A program made the position numbers and the translations under genes. A stretch of DNA of 64,000 nt from contig OX387603.1 of assembly GCA_947568835.1 (NCBI GenBank), forward strand, positions 808,501 through 872,500, written 5' to 3'. Of this stretch, positions 38,601 to 48,500 are shown piece by piece (within the stretch, counting starts at the first letter, position 1; the number at the start of each line of letters is the position of its first letter). The DNA comes from Protonemura montana. Its lineage: Eukaryota > Arthropoda > Insecta > Plecoptera > Nemouridae. The notes under the pieces were generated by a model. The model saw only the letters and a program-made list of their open reading frames with translations, searched no databases and was not told where the DNA came from.

Positions 38601-38777
38601 GATCATGACCAAGAACTTTGTAGTACCTTGAGAATGTCGGTCGGCCCTCGATGAATTCTGTACGGTATTTTTATAGAATCGGCAGCCGCCTCGTTTTGTC
38701 CTGTTTCCGTTTGAAGTGATCGGCATGCCTGCCTATGTAATGCATAGTTGACTTCTTTTGATGAACCATTGCACGAC
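5479..38777 (-). CDS. PTCD3: PTCD3 / mS39, mitoribosome PPR protein (partial)
   Basis: Five exons in transcript order: 38627-38777, 37699-37987, 34630-34771, 32977-33202 and 5479-5680. All have GT-AG ends and their phases join (2/0, 0/1, 1/2, 2/0, 0/1). They encode ~336 residues in the order expected of the animal mS39 family: IHRGPTDILK, then GRDTTAPHYKYLDDPF, a helical SLLELLCFYN segment, and pentatricopeptide helices ending DIEPSLATFYHLI. The family protein sits on the small mitochondrial ribosomal subunit, binds 12S rRNA and is needed for mitochondrial translation. Not seen: the first coding exon with the targeting peptide (upstream of 38777) and the C-terminal half, expected below 5479 or off the window. 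The last visible intron, 5681-32976, is ~27.3 kb and is mostly satellite. The gene is divergent to ECM29. Confidence 0.88.
5700..6590. other. AT-rich intron stretch with a TGACGTCA cluster
   Basis: No gene seen. Part of the long PTCD3 intron. The only notable feature is three perfect TGACGTCA palindromes between 5984 and 6044. Confidence 0.6.
5984..6044. promoter_or_regulatory. Three CRE palindromes (TGACGTCA)
   Basis: Perfect TGACGTCA octamers lie at 5984-5991, 5995-6002 and 6037-6044. This is the consensus for CREB/ATF bZIP factors. They sit in an intron of PTCD3, 300-550 bp after an exon in transcript order. Whether they act as an enhancer or belong to an old mobile element is unknown. 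Confidence 0.4.
6592..6840 (+). repeat. Repeat family H, copy 2 (head-to-head pair)
   Basis: Two partial copies in opposite orientation: 6592-6672 reads as the minus-strand 3' end and 6675-6838 as a plus-strand copy. The plus copy has a local duplication of the ACGAAAC segment (ACGAAACAAGTTACGAAACG). Confidence 0.75.
8250..16370. repeat. Higher-order block, first copy of ~8-kb duplication
   Basis: Landmarks in this block recur at a constant offset of 13,919 bp to the right: 8741 and 22660, 9439 and 23358, 10574 and 24493, 12504 and 26423, 14070 and 27989, 16137 and 30056. The stretches I compared by eye are identical. The left boundary is approximate, because an 18-bp indel breaks the register near 8.2 kb; the right boundary is near 16.37 kb. 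Confidence 0.85.
22170..30290. repeat. Higher-order block, second copy of ~8-kb duplication
   Basis: Matches 8250-16370 at a 13,919-bp offset. Between the two copies lies a mosaic: 16.8-19.0 kb matches the start of the block (offset 8,298) and 19.1-22.1 kb matches its end (offset 5,613), as expected from repeated unequal exchange. Confidence 0.85.
32977..33202 (-). CDS. PTCD3: PTCD3 exon, PPR repeats
   Basis: A 226-bp exon, acceptor CGTCCCAG, donor GTACGT. It reads SALVAGMARHGQADRARQT, a typical PPR helix pair, then YDNMIRAA and SELRWKIVT. The donor is followed after about 14 bp by the end of the 26-kb satellite. Confidence 0.87.
33236..33326 (+). repeat. Arm of the tRNA-containing foldback element
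   Basis: Contains TTTTTGAGACGGTTAGTGTT, then CCCCGCGCGTTGCAAGCG and ATTTAAATCAGATTTCATCC. The same arm occurs at 56133-56187 and, on both sides of a tRNA-like core, at 38100-38290 and 60520-60685. Confidence 0.75.
33336..33548 (+). mobile_element. Right half of the large palindromic foldback element
   Basis: Matches 54460-54675: loop segment CTTTTGAGACTTTTCATGC through GATGTTCCGGTACTCTGC and CTTTCACGCAGAGACTG. The left arm is absent here. It runs straight into a tandem array of its own terminal sequence. Confidence 0.8.
33549..34364. repeat. 45/47-bp array from the foldback terminus
   Basis: About 18 copies of a unit with landmarks ACATTGACGTTGTTTC, CTACCTAGAACC and CACTCAACGGTTTA. The unit is 45 bp, or 47 bp where CACTC is CACACTC. 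It corresponds to the last ~45 bp of the foldback element (compare 54670-54709). Two main variants, GTTGTTTC and GTTCTGTC, alternate irregularly. Open frames here (LYLEPALNGL repeats) are artefacts. Confidence 0.9.
34384..34566 (-). repeat. Repeat family H, copy 3, best ribozyme-like core
   Basis: Minus-strand copy. On that strand it reads CCTCTGAAGAAGTAAC, loop, GTTACGAAACG: the CUGANGA and GAAA boxes of a hammerhead core flank a perfect 5-bp stem (GTAAC/GTTAC). Most other copies have lost the first box. Confidence 0.75.
34630..34771 (-). CDS. PTCD3: PTCD3 exon, LLELLCFYN helix
   Basis: A 142-bp exon, acceptor TTGACAG, donor GTGAGT. It encodes VAEATKQSLLELLCFYN followed by an acidic stretch and EERWFRQG, matching the helix followed by a loop before the PPR block of the family. 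Confidence 0.85.
34795..35000 (-). repeat. Repeat family H, copy 4
   Basis: Long minus-strand copy, from AAGTCTACTTGATG at one end to AAGAACCACAAAAAATTATA and CAAGTTCAAGC at the other. It has CTTGATAAAG before the GTAAC stem. Confidence 0.8.
35041..35265 (+). pseudogene. LINE reverse transcriptase C-terminal remnant
   Basis: A 60-codon frame reads RHHETRHKASYELPKHHLN, then KGPIYSGCKLFNALPELLKN. This matches the typical C-terminal end of jockey-like LINE polymerases (HN.NTR... followed by GP.Y.G.KL.N.LP). A stop follows and similar sequence continues a little further. Only a short fragment remains. Confidence 0.65.
35480..36330 (+). pseudogene. Broken DNA-transposon ORF, possibly P/THAP9-like
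   Basis: Two frames follow each other with stops between. One has LEANAIRYFSSYVARICIKK and CDQCQ, the other LCPPTDMMTDISRLALQTY and a long helical C-terminus. The pattern of an aliphatic/aromatic segment followed by C-x-x-C, then a helical region, resembles the C-terminal part of P-element/THAP9-type transposases as I know them; the match is from memory and weak. It lies in a PTCD3 intron. Confidence 0.35.
36331..37690. other. Intronic DNA, no gene seen
   Basis: PTCD3 intron. Apart from a short piece at ~37066-37085 that resembles the foldback element (GTCGGTAAGGTAGTCAT), I see no coding or structured feature. Confidence 0.5.
37699..37987 (-). CDS. PTCD3: PTCD3 exon with RDTTAPHYKY motif
   Basis: A 289-bp exon in phase 0 at the start. 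It begins ALSGTLGRDTTAPHYKYLDD, matching the conserved start of the mS39 core, and ends with helical ALAILQRIQENKQ. Donor GTGAGT at 37698-37693. Confidence 0.88.
38100..38290 (-). mobile_element. Palindromic element with tRNA-like core
   Basis: On the minus strand the core reads GTCCAAGTAGCTCAATGG ... GGTTCGAGTCTGC, with both A box and B box of a tRNA promoter, a D stem and an anticodon-like stem. It is flanked by inverted arms: CACTAAAACCGTCTC on the left and GAGAGACGATTTTAGTG on the right. The same arrangement occurs at 60520-60685. Confidence 0.7.
38627..38777 (-). CDS. PTCD3: PTCD3 exon, N-terminal region
   Basis: Acceptor AATATTTCAG, donor GTACTA. The first base completes a split codon; the reading then runs SCNGSSKEVNYALHRQ... 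to IPYRIHRGPTDILK. The segment after the targeting peptide in mS39 proteins ends in this kind of RGPTDIL motif. The starting Met is not in this exon. Confidence 0.8.
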
Positions 38778-38799
38778 CTGAAATATTAAAAGCAATATA

Positions 38800-40930
38800 T
38801 TACTTGAACTTTTTGAGGAGAACCTACCTAGGTACCTAGTGTTTCATGCCCAATATAACTCTAACCTAAAATAGATTTAGAAAATATAACCATCGATCAA
38901 AAGCCAGAACACAAATAACTGAAAATTCACACCTCAGGCCCAGTCGAATACTTTTCCAAGCTTGCATGGCAAGCGTTATAAATACTACTTCGCTTTATCC
39001 TGTCCTACAATTAATTTATTTTACTGCAACATTCGTTAGCCGAATGTGCGGCACCGGGCTGGATACTTCGTTCGAAAATTCACCGGCTCCCAACAAGCGG
39101 CATATTCACACTGAAGAAGATTGATATATTAGTACCCTTCAAGAGGCTACCAACATGCCTTCCTCTAACGGCTCAACCATTCAAACATTCATCTTCATTG
39201 CACTTGATATTGTTCTTTGTCATCTTGAGTGCATCTTGTTTAATTACATCTTGATACGAATACACAAATAACTTTACAAGTTATAACATACTTATAGGGC
39301 TTCACAAATACTGTTTGAATTGCGTGGTAAGATGAGAGAAGCAATATTTTGTGATGATAAAATGTGAAGACGATTCATAACAGCCAAAATTGACAAATTT
39401 AAGTCGGAATTTTGTGAATAAAAAGAGAGAAAACACATGAGGGCTCGGAAACTTCACAACTACTTCATGTCGCTGTATTTCACATCTTCGCAGAGTTTGG
39501 TAAAGAAAGATTAAATACTTTCAGCGGCACAAATTGAATAAGTTTATACAAAATCTGAACATTTTCATGATTGAACCAAGTCGAGAGCACAAAAATGTTC
39601 TCTGCAAATTCGGCGGCTGGAGCAAAACACAGGAGTGACTTTTTTCTGGGGTAAGTGAAATTGAATATTTCTCTCAACAATTTAAATTAATTTTTTTATC
39701 AGTACCAGATTGATTGCATTATTGAATTACTGGTAAAGTCGGTTGTTGACAAATTCTTGTACAGAGTAAAAACTGTTTTTTAATAAAAATCTTGTCAGTT
39801 CCGTTGAAAGACTTGTTTCGCTGACCCTTGATTTGATTGTGCTTGGAAGTTTATTGAACATTCGTACACCGATTGCCACCTGGCTTTTGTCGTAACAGAT
39901 TGGTCACGTCATTCCTTCTTGAAATATCATCACAGGTTTCTTAACGCAAGTTGACATTCTTATTTCTCAGCACATAAATAATTGTGTTATAAATATACAT
40001 GCAGGGTAATGCCTGGATATTATAAATTTGCTAAACAGAGGCCTGCATTAGTCTTGGTAATAAAACCCCAGACTGGTCGGGTCATAGTTTGCCTGTGCCA
40101 GGTGTTGGACTGCTTGATTTTAGAGAGTGAATAGTTTTAATGCATGTGGGGAGTGACCCCAAAGGTCAATACAATAGTTTCATTTTAAAGGGATATTTTT
40201 TTCACTGTACGGTTGAGAATTAATTAAGTATTAAACATTCTAATAGCATATGAACTCTATCTCCAGTATAAAATTTACTAATAAATAATTATATTACAAA
40301 TAATAGATAATAATCATAAAATACAACTTTTTTTTGTTACGTATAACCACCATTAAAGCGTGTCGTAACAAATATATTGCATAAAATAAGCATGTTAAAA
40401 TCCGTTTTGCCATTTTACCTACAAGTAATTTAAACTTGAATCACCAGAAAATAAAATTATGTGAAGACATGAATGAAATATCATTTGCTGCATATTGTAG
40501 AGCAAATTTGGCGATATTTAGTGCCTGAAAACATGAAATTATACAGTTTCTTCAAAGCAGGACCTTTTAGCTAACTCGTTATAGGAATGTTATTTAAAAC
40601 CAGACACAAACTTAACTAATTCAATTTATATTTTCAAATGTGATTCTAAAAGTATTCTACAGAATTAAGAGTTGAACCATCGTCTCCACAATTCCACTGT
40701 GGTGCACAACAGAGTAAATAAATATCAGATCAACAAATTGAACAGAAATAAAGAATAGATAATAACAATGTAATAATTTCTACTACGTGCTAATTAGTTA
40801 ATTAACTTTATTTAGAGTAACTAAACATTCTCATACGGATATTAACATTTCAATGTTTATTTTTAGAAACTATTGATCTTGCCAGATAAAAAAAATAATA
40901 CGCCAAGTATTTTGTCGTTGAAGTTGTTAT
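38800..40930. other. AT-rich stretch, no gene recognised
   Basis: Lies upstream of the visible PTCD3 exons. It should hold, or precede, the first PTCD3 exon, but I cannot place it. No strong coding region or repeat array is seen. Confidence 0.45.
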
Positions 40931-40933
40931 TAA

Positions 40934-41700
40934 TTGTTTAAAAGTTGGTTGGTGTTAGTGAAAATGTACACTGGCTCGGCTACCTTTTTTATATCACTCC
41001 CATTCGAGGCTGAACTATCTTTTAACGTAGATTTGGCTGCTGTTTTTACACGTGAGTGTTTTAGGTCAATGTTTAATAGTTTAATTGTGAAGGGTCAAAT
41101 AATTGCACTAATATCTACACCATGTTAATTCAATGAAATATCTAGGAGTGATTATTGACAATTGTTTAGTTTTAAAAGTAATCATAGACTATGTAAAAAC
41201 ATTAGTAAAAAGTTGGGAGATTATTATCCAGGGTAGGAATTGTCTGTCCACGTGGCCAAGAAAGGTAATCTACATAACGATAGTTGAACCACATTTTCTA
41301 TAGCAATGTGATGTTAGTTGATTGCAAAAACTCAATAATATAGCAATGAGAATTATTTTAAATGAGAGAAGGACAGCATTAGCGACAACTATGAGGAAGA
41401 GATTTAACTTTGTAAGTATTGAAAATAAGATTTAATTAAGTGTTTTTGTGTTTATTTATAAAGTTATGTTAGGATTGGCACCAGTGTATTCATTGGATCT
41501 ACTTCATATTGTTTAGTCATGATACTAGAAATAATACAAATATATTTGTTAAATTAGTAAAATTAAATGGTAGTACTTTCACTAAAGGCGTAAGAGTGAG
41601 TACAATAAATTTAAAAAAGCGTAATTAGAAATACGAAATCAGTGTTAAATTTCAAGAAAGAATTGTGTAAACATTTTGAAAAGAAAGAATTAGGTAAGTA
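40934..41700 (+). pseudogene. Decayed jockey-like LINE polymerase fragment
   Basis: Interrupted frames show, in order, KYLGVIIDN, then a segment ending in VIYITIVEPHF, LQKLNNIAMRII, and VFIYKVMLGLAPVYSLDLLH. These are the recognisable thumb and C-terminal landmarks of non-LTR retrotransposon polymerases. Many stops and frameshifts make it non-functional. It is AT-rich and old. Confidence 0.7.
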
Positions 41701-44700
41701 TTGATGTTAGAACAATGTATATGTATTGAACAGCTGCACCTCACACTAAACAAAACATTACAGACAAAGAAACATTCAAAGTAAACAGTCGTGATTGAAT
41801 TGAAATCACTCATGTTCATGATTCTGTTTGCAAGAAAACAACCTGATGCAACTGCAAGATCAGTTTAATTAATATGTACATCCCATTTTAGTTTGTCATC
41901 TATTTACACACCAAGGAATTTTGTAAAATTGACCACTTGAATGCTTTTCCCATCTTGATAGAGTTGATGGTATTTTAGGTCATTGTCAGAGGAGTTTACT
42001 TTTGATTTACAAAGAACAATTACAGTTTTCTTGGCGTTTAGTTATCCTGTATTAGCAGGTACAATTGTTATGTTATTGTACACAAGTACAATTTGTTTCT
42101 TCAATTGACTAATACGAATGCTCCAACTCAAATACAAATCCGTTTCGCTGCCAAGGAGCAGGCATTTTGTGTACTTGTACTTGTACTTGTATTTTTGCTC
42201 GTGACAGGTACTTTGTACATGTGTGGGCAACGTCAGGTTTACAATAGATATCAATAGAATTCAAGTAGACGAACGTTTTAAATAAGAACAATGGAAAAGG
42301 TTACAAACTTACTTGTTTTTGGAGAGGTATTCATTGACGTTTTAGAAATTATAGTTGCTTTCTTAACTCAAAAATAGGAATTTTCCAATAATAATTGTAA
42401 TAATAAATGTTACTGTCCAGAGATCAAGGTTGATATAGGTCAGTCGTCAGTGGTATATCAATACAAGACAATTTTAGAACGCATTTTAAGAATACAACAA
42501 TTATATCAATCCTTTCCAGCCTTTGCCAAGTAATCGTCAATAGAATACAAACATTAATCTACCAGCTATTTTTTTAACAAAGATTTAAATGCTGGTAGAT
42601 CTTGGAGACTAAATTTGTTCTTTAAGTCAATGGGTAAAACACTCAGACAGTTTAAAATCGGCCCGAAGTGGGCTTTTCGTTGTAATTCGTAGAGTATTTT
42701 ACCTCACCTCGTTCATGTCTTGAGCTGTAGGGTTCTTTGGTACATCGAATTGTCTGCTTCTTGTCGACTTTGTTTTGTAGCTACTTACAAATTATTACAA
42801 TTTATATATTTTTATTTTGTTTGAACTTTTGGTGGAATATCACGTGCTGTCAAACTAAACATTTGATTGGTTTAGCCAACGGTTTAGCGGTGGACACGAT
42901 CGTAGCCTCTTTCAGGGTATCTTAAGGTCCGCCATTTTCAATCTGAGCATGCTGCTAGCTTGAACCAGCAAAGAAAATCTGAAATTCAGTCAATATACCG
43001 CAATCAAAAGAGTGCGTATAAGCCTCTCTCAAGCGACTCTGGGGACGTCTTTGCTGGGGACCAAACTTTCTTGACAGTCGAATTCCTCCAAAGCTTAGGT
43101 GGGTACCTCCGTGCAAGTTGCAGGGATAATAAAACACATGACCAGCTATCGATGTGTGTTGGTCTCATTTTTGTCCTCAGTACCGAACCAAAATATGGCT
43201 TTATTAAACCAACAAAAAAAATGTTTTAATGCAATCACATCAGAAACAAAGATTTGAAGTTTTACTAATCGCTTCGTAGCATTCAAAATCTTGGATTGCA
43301 CGTCAATGACATAGGTTTCAAATTGCTAGACTTTCTACTTCCATATTTGAGACAACAAAGCACCACCATAGAGCAACATTCAACTTTTTGTGTATCATTC
43401 ATGTCGTGTCCTCATCGTTTCATCATTTCATGCTCATGAGCTTGCACCGACTTGCCATGTATCGTGCTATCATCCAGCCTGGATTATATTATAATACCTA
43501 AACCATGTATCTTTCAAAACTGCATCTCTTCTCAGCACCATTAGGACATTTTTCCATCAGGGAATTGGGATTTATTTTCATTTTGATTTGAGCTTCTATT
43601 GAACTAGGCTATAGTGACTATAAGGACACATTTTAATTTCATATGTATGCAATTAATTTCAATTCAAAGATAGAAAATAAATATAATTTATAGATAAGTA
43701 CAAGCAAATACCAAAATCAATATGACGTTGACAAAGTACATTTAATAAAAATTAAATAATAACTAGATTTCTAACATTTTCTTAAATTCTTTCATAGTAT
43801 TCAAATGTATGTCTAAGTCTAAATGTTTGTTTAAAAGGTTGTTGTATGTAGCTTGATGTCTATTCACAGTCTAGAATTTGGAAATGTCGATTCGGAAGAG
43901 AGATATTTGAAAATGTGGTCGCGATCTTTGAAACTGATTTGCAACATAAAAGTCGAAAAGATTAAAAAAAAAAACACAGTTTTATAAAAACCATAACGTC
44001 ATTGAATTTGAAGCAACTTATTCGAAATGCAAAAACATCTCGGTGATTGAAAGTTGAAACTTGCTGTTTCTTCTCGTTGGCAACTTGCTTTGCCTTTCTC
44101 TCTGCAGATGTCAAGTTTTGGAAACTATTGCACACAAATAATTCATCGGGTCTTATCTTGCTGTTTGTCTTGGCCAAGAACAAAGCAGCTGCACAAATAC
44201 CATGCAGTGCTGATAACAATGACACTTCTGTCCCACGATAGGCTGAAAAACAAATGAACACTGACTTATTTCTTTACTTAGCCACATATTATACACGAGC
44301 CAAGCACGCCTTTGTTTCTATTCAATTAAAAATGTTTCAAAGGGACTTTCAATCTCTGAAATCTTTGCTCTGAGGTCTGAAATCTTTGAAATCTTTGTAA
44401 TCCCTGAACAATTTTACTTTTAAGAAAAACTATTTCAACTGGGTTTTGAATGCTAAGTAAAGGACTACTAAATTTCCCGACGTTTAGTAACTTGTACATA
44501 AAGTAGACATGAGTCTAAAAACCATCAAATTTACTTTTCCTTGAACATCAATTCATTCAATAAATCCCACTATTCAAATGAAATCATGATCAACATGGCT
44601 GTACCCCAACGACTGGAAACAAAAGTTCACAGCGTGTAGACACAATTGATTCATCACATAGATTGTGACAAAGAAGAACTTAAGTCGACCTGCAATTAAG

Positions 44701-45500
44701 TGGCCTCACAATCGAACGACTACAGGCGTAGTAATGAACTCGAGATTAATATCGTGTTGTTTCGTTTATTTTTTACTAATGCATAGTACATGTGCAAGCA
44801 AAGCCAGGTGACGGTTGATAGTAAAACTAGAAATAGAAATAAATGGTATAATTAGATAACAGAGAAGATATATGGTTTTAAAGATAGATGTATGCAGTCA
44901 TACAAAGTACAAATACAATTTGCTATTTCACATGTTTACAAGTTACTTAGCAAGAAGTACTTTACAAGTTTACTTAGCAAGAAGTACTCCAAGAAGAAAC
45001 AATGCAGTTTCATCTCTTTCAAAGTAAACTACTGTCGAGCTCTTTTAATTTAATTTAAAATGTCACTTTTCAAGTGGTGGAAGAAACCAAAAGTTCATAA
45101 ACAATATATGAAAGCCCCACAAAAAGCCTCAAGCTGCCTCTTGTAAATTGCCACCATCGTAACTGCGATGCAAGTCTTCTTGGGCTGTAAAAACCACACC
45201 CTCAAATTGAAAACAATAGCTTGTTTATGTAAAGTGAATAATTTTAAAAATAGTTATGAAAATTACATTACATGCCAAGGACCTGAGGGAACATAAAGAC
45301 TTCTAGGATTATATTGAAACTGACCAAGCACCGATTTAGAGTATGACACTTGGCCGACCATTATATTAAATTGAGAAAATCTATATCAAATTGTGAGTCC
45401 TCAAAGAGTTCCGGAATGAATACGAGTTCTGTTTTCTTAGTTCGCGTGGATCATTCGCCGCCTCCCGCCTAAATACCTCCAACTTTTATGTTGTTGAATA
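41701..45500. other. Intergenic stretch between PTCD3 and ECM29
   Basis: Mostly AT-rich without a convincing gene. One family-H repeat lies at 44423-44527. Two modest open stretches, near 42960-43229 and (minus) 43962-44261, have no family I recognise. The start of PTCD3 and the ECM29 promoter should lie here; the GC-rich patch around 45438-45475 just before ECM29 is a likely promoter-proximal region. Confidence 0.45.
44423..44527 (-). repeat. Repeat family H, copy 5 (deleted)
   Basis: Short minus-strand copy with an internal deletion: CAACTGGGTTTTGAATGC, then TTTAGTAACTTGTAC joined directly to AAAGTAGACATGAG. Confidence 0.75.
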
Positions 45501-45521
45501 TTGGCGAGACTGGATTTGAAA

Positions 45522-48500
45522 ATGGCCGCTGTCGCCGACGAGCTGAGTATGTCTGGGTTAATTCATCTTAAATTAAGAACGTTTTTATATGTTTTAGATA
45601 ATCCATCTCTTAATTTTCACCACTGCCTATCTTTACAGTCCCTGGACCTTAAAAACCAGTTACCATTGTCGTACTGTCATGGAAAGGGTGCGACGAAACC
45701 CGTGATCGTTTTCAGCATGTCATGCATCCATACTAGCCTGTCAGATGCATAACTTTAAATGTCGAACAAAAATAAGAAAATTAAATTAAAAATCATTTTC
45801 TTTGTGGACGCGTTGTGGTTAAATTGGTACTTTTTTTTTTCATTTGCAGCTCTTTTAGAGCGAGTTTTTCTGCGCATTGGTTCGGCCGAAACTGACGACC
45901 AACTTCAAAATGCCATCGCCAAGTTTCTTCCGCCAGTTTTGCTCAAGCTGTCAAGCCCGCAGGAAGGAGTGCGGAAAAAGGTATTTAGCTCGTTGCTACT
46001 TTATGATCTTGCAATGCACTTGTAAAGATTCTAGCATCTTTACACGTCCCACATTGTTCATCGATTTTGTATGCAACGGTTCAACCAGAGTCAAAAATTC
46101 TGTTCGATGCAACATAGATTGAACAGGTTGGCAGACCAAGTATTTCCTGCAGTCTAAATATTCTTCACATGGGATGTTCTTCACGGGACTTCTCCTATTT
46201 TATAAGCCATCGTTTCATGCAGAGATCCCAGTACTTGGCCCTTGTTTCAAGCTTCCCTTGCAACATTCAGTTATGATCTGGTACCTACATACCCAGAAAC
46301 TCAACTTGCAATGCATATTTTACCCTTCTTAGAGGTTTGACAGAGTTTTCATAGGAGAGTTCTGCAACAATTGGCAGGGGACGATCGCTTCTCCCAACCG
46401 TAAAATATATTAAACACTTTGCATGTCAATTTCTCGCCCAGTGCATGCACGGTACACGACATTCCGTTTAGATATGAAGTTAATCGGGCTGTTTGAGTTA
46501 CAATTGGCAATTGGTACAACTGTGGTGATTTCTGTGTCTCCCCGCTTTGCTGTAAAGAGGATCTGCTGGACATAATATAGCGCCATGCAACGACTTACGT
46601 GGACTTCTGTTTCATCAAAACTATTTGTCTGATTGAGATGAGACCAAAATTTCTGAAATTGTCGTGCTTTAGGGAATATTTTAACAAATTATCGCCATCA
46701 AAATTGTATTTACTGGCGAGATTTCAGCGTCGAAACACGTTAAAACTCATTCTAAAACAACCGAAAACAATAATTTTAAATGTAATTAGATAAGGGAGAA
46801 GTCTGAAAACTTGTTTTTCTCTCAAGATTAGAATTGTTGATGTAATCAAAAATTGCAAATCACTCAACGAAACCAAAGGCGACAACACGAAGTTTGTTTT
46901 TCCGAGTTTTCCACCAATTCCCCACAGAATAATCGTTAGAGTATTTGATTATTGACTCTGCATTAAGTGACAATGAAGTCATGCAAACAGATTTGTTCTG
47001 ATATCTAGTTTCACAGCCCATATGATTCAACTTGAAGCTTGTGTTGTGTGTTATTATTGACTCTGCATTACGTGACAATGAAGTCATGCAAACAGATTTG
47101 TTCTGATATCTAGTTTCACAGCCCATATGATTCAACTTGAAGCTTGTGTTGTGTGTTATTATTGACTCTGCATTACGTGACAATGAAGTCATGCAAACAG
47201 ATTTGTTCTGATATCTAGTTTCACAGCCCATATGATTCAACTTGAAGCTTGTGTTGTGTTTTATTGAAAGGTGATGGAGCTTCTGATCCACATCAACAAA
47301 CGAGTCAAGAGTCGGCCTCAGGTTCAACTCCCGGTCGAAGCATTGCTGACTCAGTACCAGGACCCGGCTGCCACATCCTTTGTCATCGTACGTACCAATT
47401 GAGCTACTTGGACATATCATTTGTTTAGTGTATATGATGAGAATAGCGGATCTCCAAGGAGTAGAACCAAGAGGCTGTGAATACTCACAGTCACTCTGAT
47501 TCTAGTGACGCTATATCCAGGAAGTGGTGAATCAATTTTTAATTTGGTAATATTCTTCCTAGTAATGTCTTAACACATATTCAGAAAAACAACCTGAAAA
47601 TCTTTAAAAAAAAAAGTTTATTAAAGATTTTCATTCAATTTATTACAACTGGTAGAAAATGTTAAATTTAAGGCATTTAACTTGATTATGCCAAACCATT
47701 TTCTGTCTTCTTCACACTCTTTTTTATATTCCTTATGGTTCATATTTCATTTTCCAAACGCCAGCTTTCTCTTCTTCCACTTAATTCCATTTCCCATCAC
47801 TTTCCTTCACATCCGCGCATACTTTTTGTATCCATCTTTCTCTTGATTTTCTTCTCCCCTTCTCCCATATTCCAAGCTTCAAGTATTTCTTGGCAATCTT
47901 GAAAAATATAAATAAAAACATGCTAAAGCTCAACTTGACAACCGTCCAACAGAACTTCACGATAATCTACCTGAAGACCGGCTACCCACGGTTGCCCCCG
48001 GCGACGCAGTCAGTGCTGGCGCCAGCGCTCTTGTCTGCGCTGGTCTCCAAGCCAGCGCTGCACCGCGACGCGCTGTTGCTTGCGTTGATGCCTGCGCTGG
48101 GACACGTCACCATGGCAACCAAGTTCGGAGATCTTGCGGCCGAGACCCGCATTATGTTAGCAGACTTTGTTCTAGACACGTTGCTGCTGCCGTACGGGTG
48201 AGTTGGCAACACTGCACTTTCATTTACCGCAGGAGAAAGTCATTTGTGTGCGTTTTTTTTTTGTTTTTTGAATTTTTGTTCGAGCTCCAGCTGCCGAACG
48301 CTTGGTCCGATTTGAACCAAATTTTCAGAGCACGTTCTCGTGCTCTAAACTTGAAACCCCTGCGATTTTCAGCAAAATCGGTCAAATAGTTTTGACCTAA
48401 ATTTACTAAATTTTACTAAATTTTTCAGTTTTTGTCAAACTGTTTTGTAGGTGTTTCACCGAAAGTATTTGATATTTCTTCACTTAACTTTGCCAAGACG

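Noticed and set aside
42955-43229. Overlapping open frames on both strands
   Set aside because: Some coding-like composition but no recognisable family, no clear splice partners and no clear start.
43962-44261. Minus-strand 99-codon frame (LFLAKTNSKIRPDELFV)
   Set aside because: A possible acceptor exists, but I find no partner exon, no family and an AT-rich C-terminal end that looks non-coding.
46860-47420. Minus-strand 186-codon frame
   Set aside because: Mostly three copies of a 105-bp repeat plus the antisense of ECM29 exon 3.
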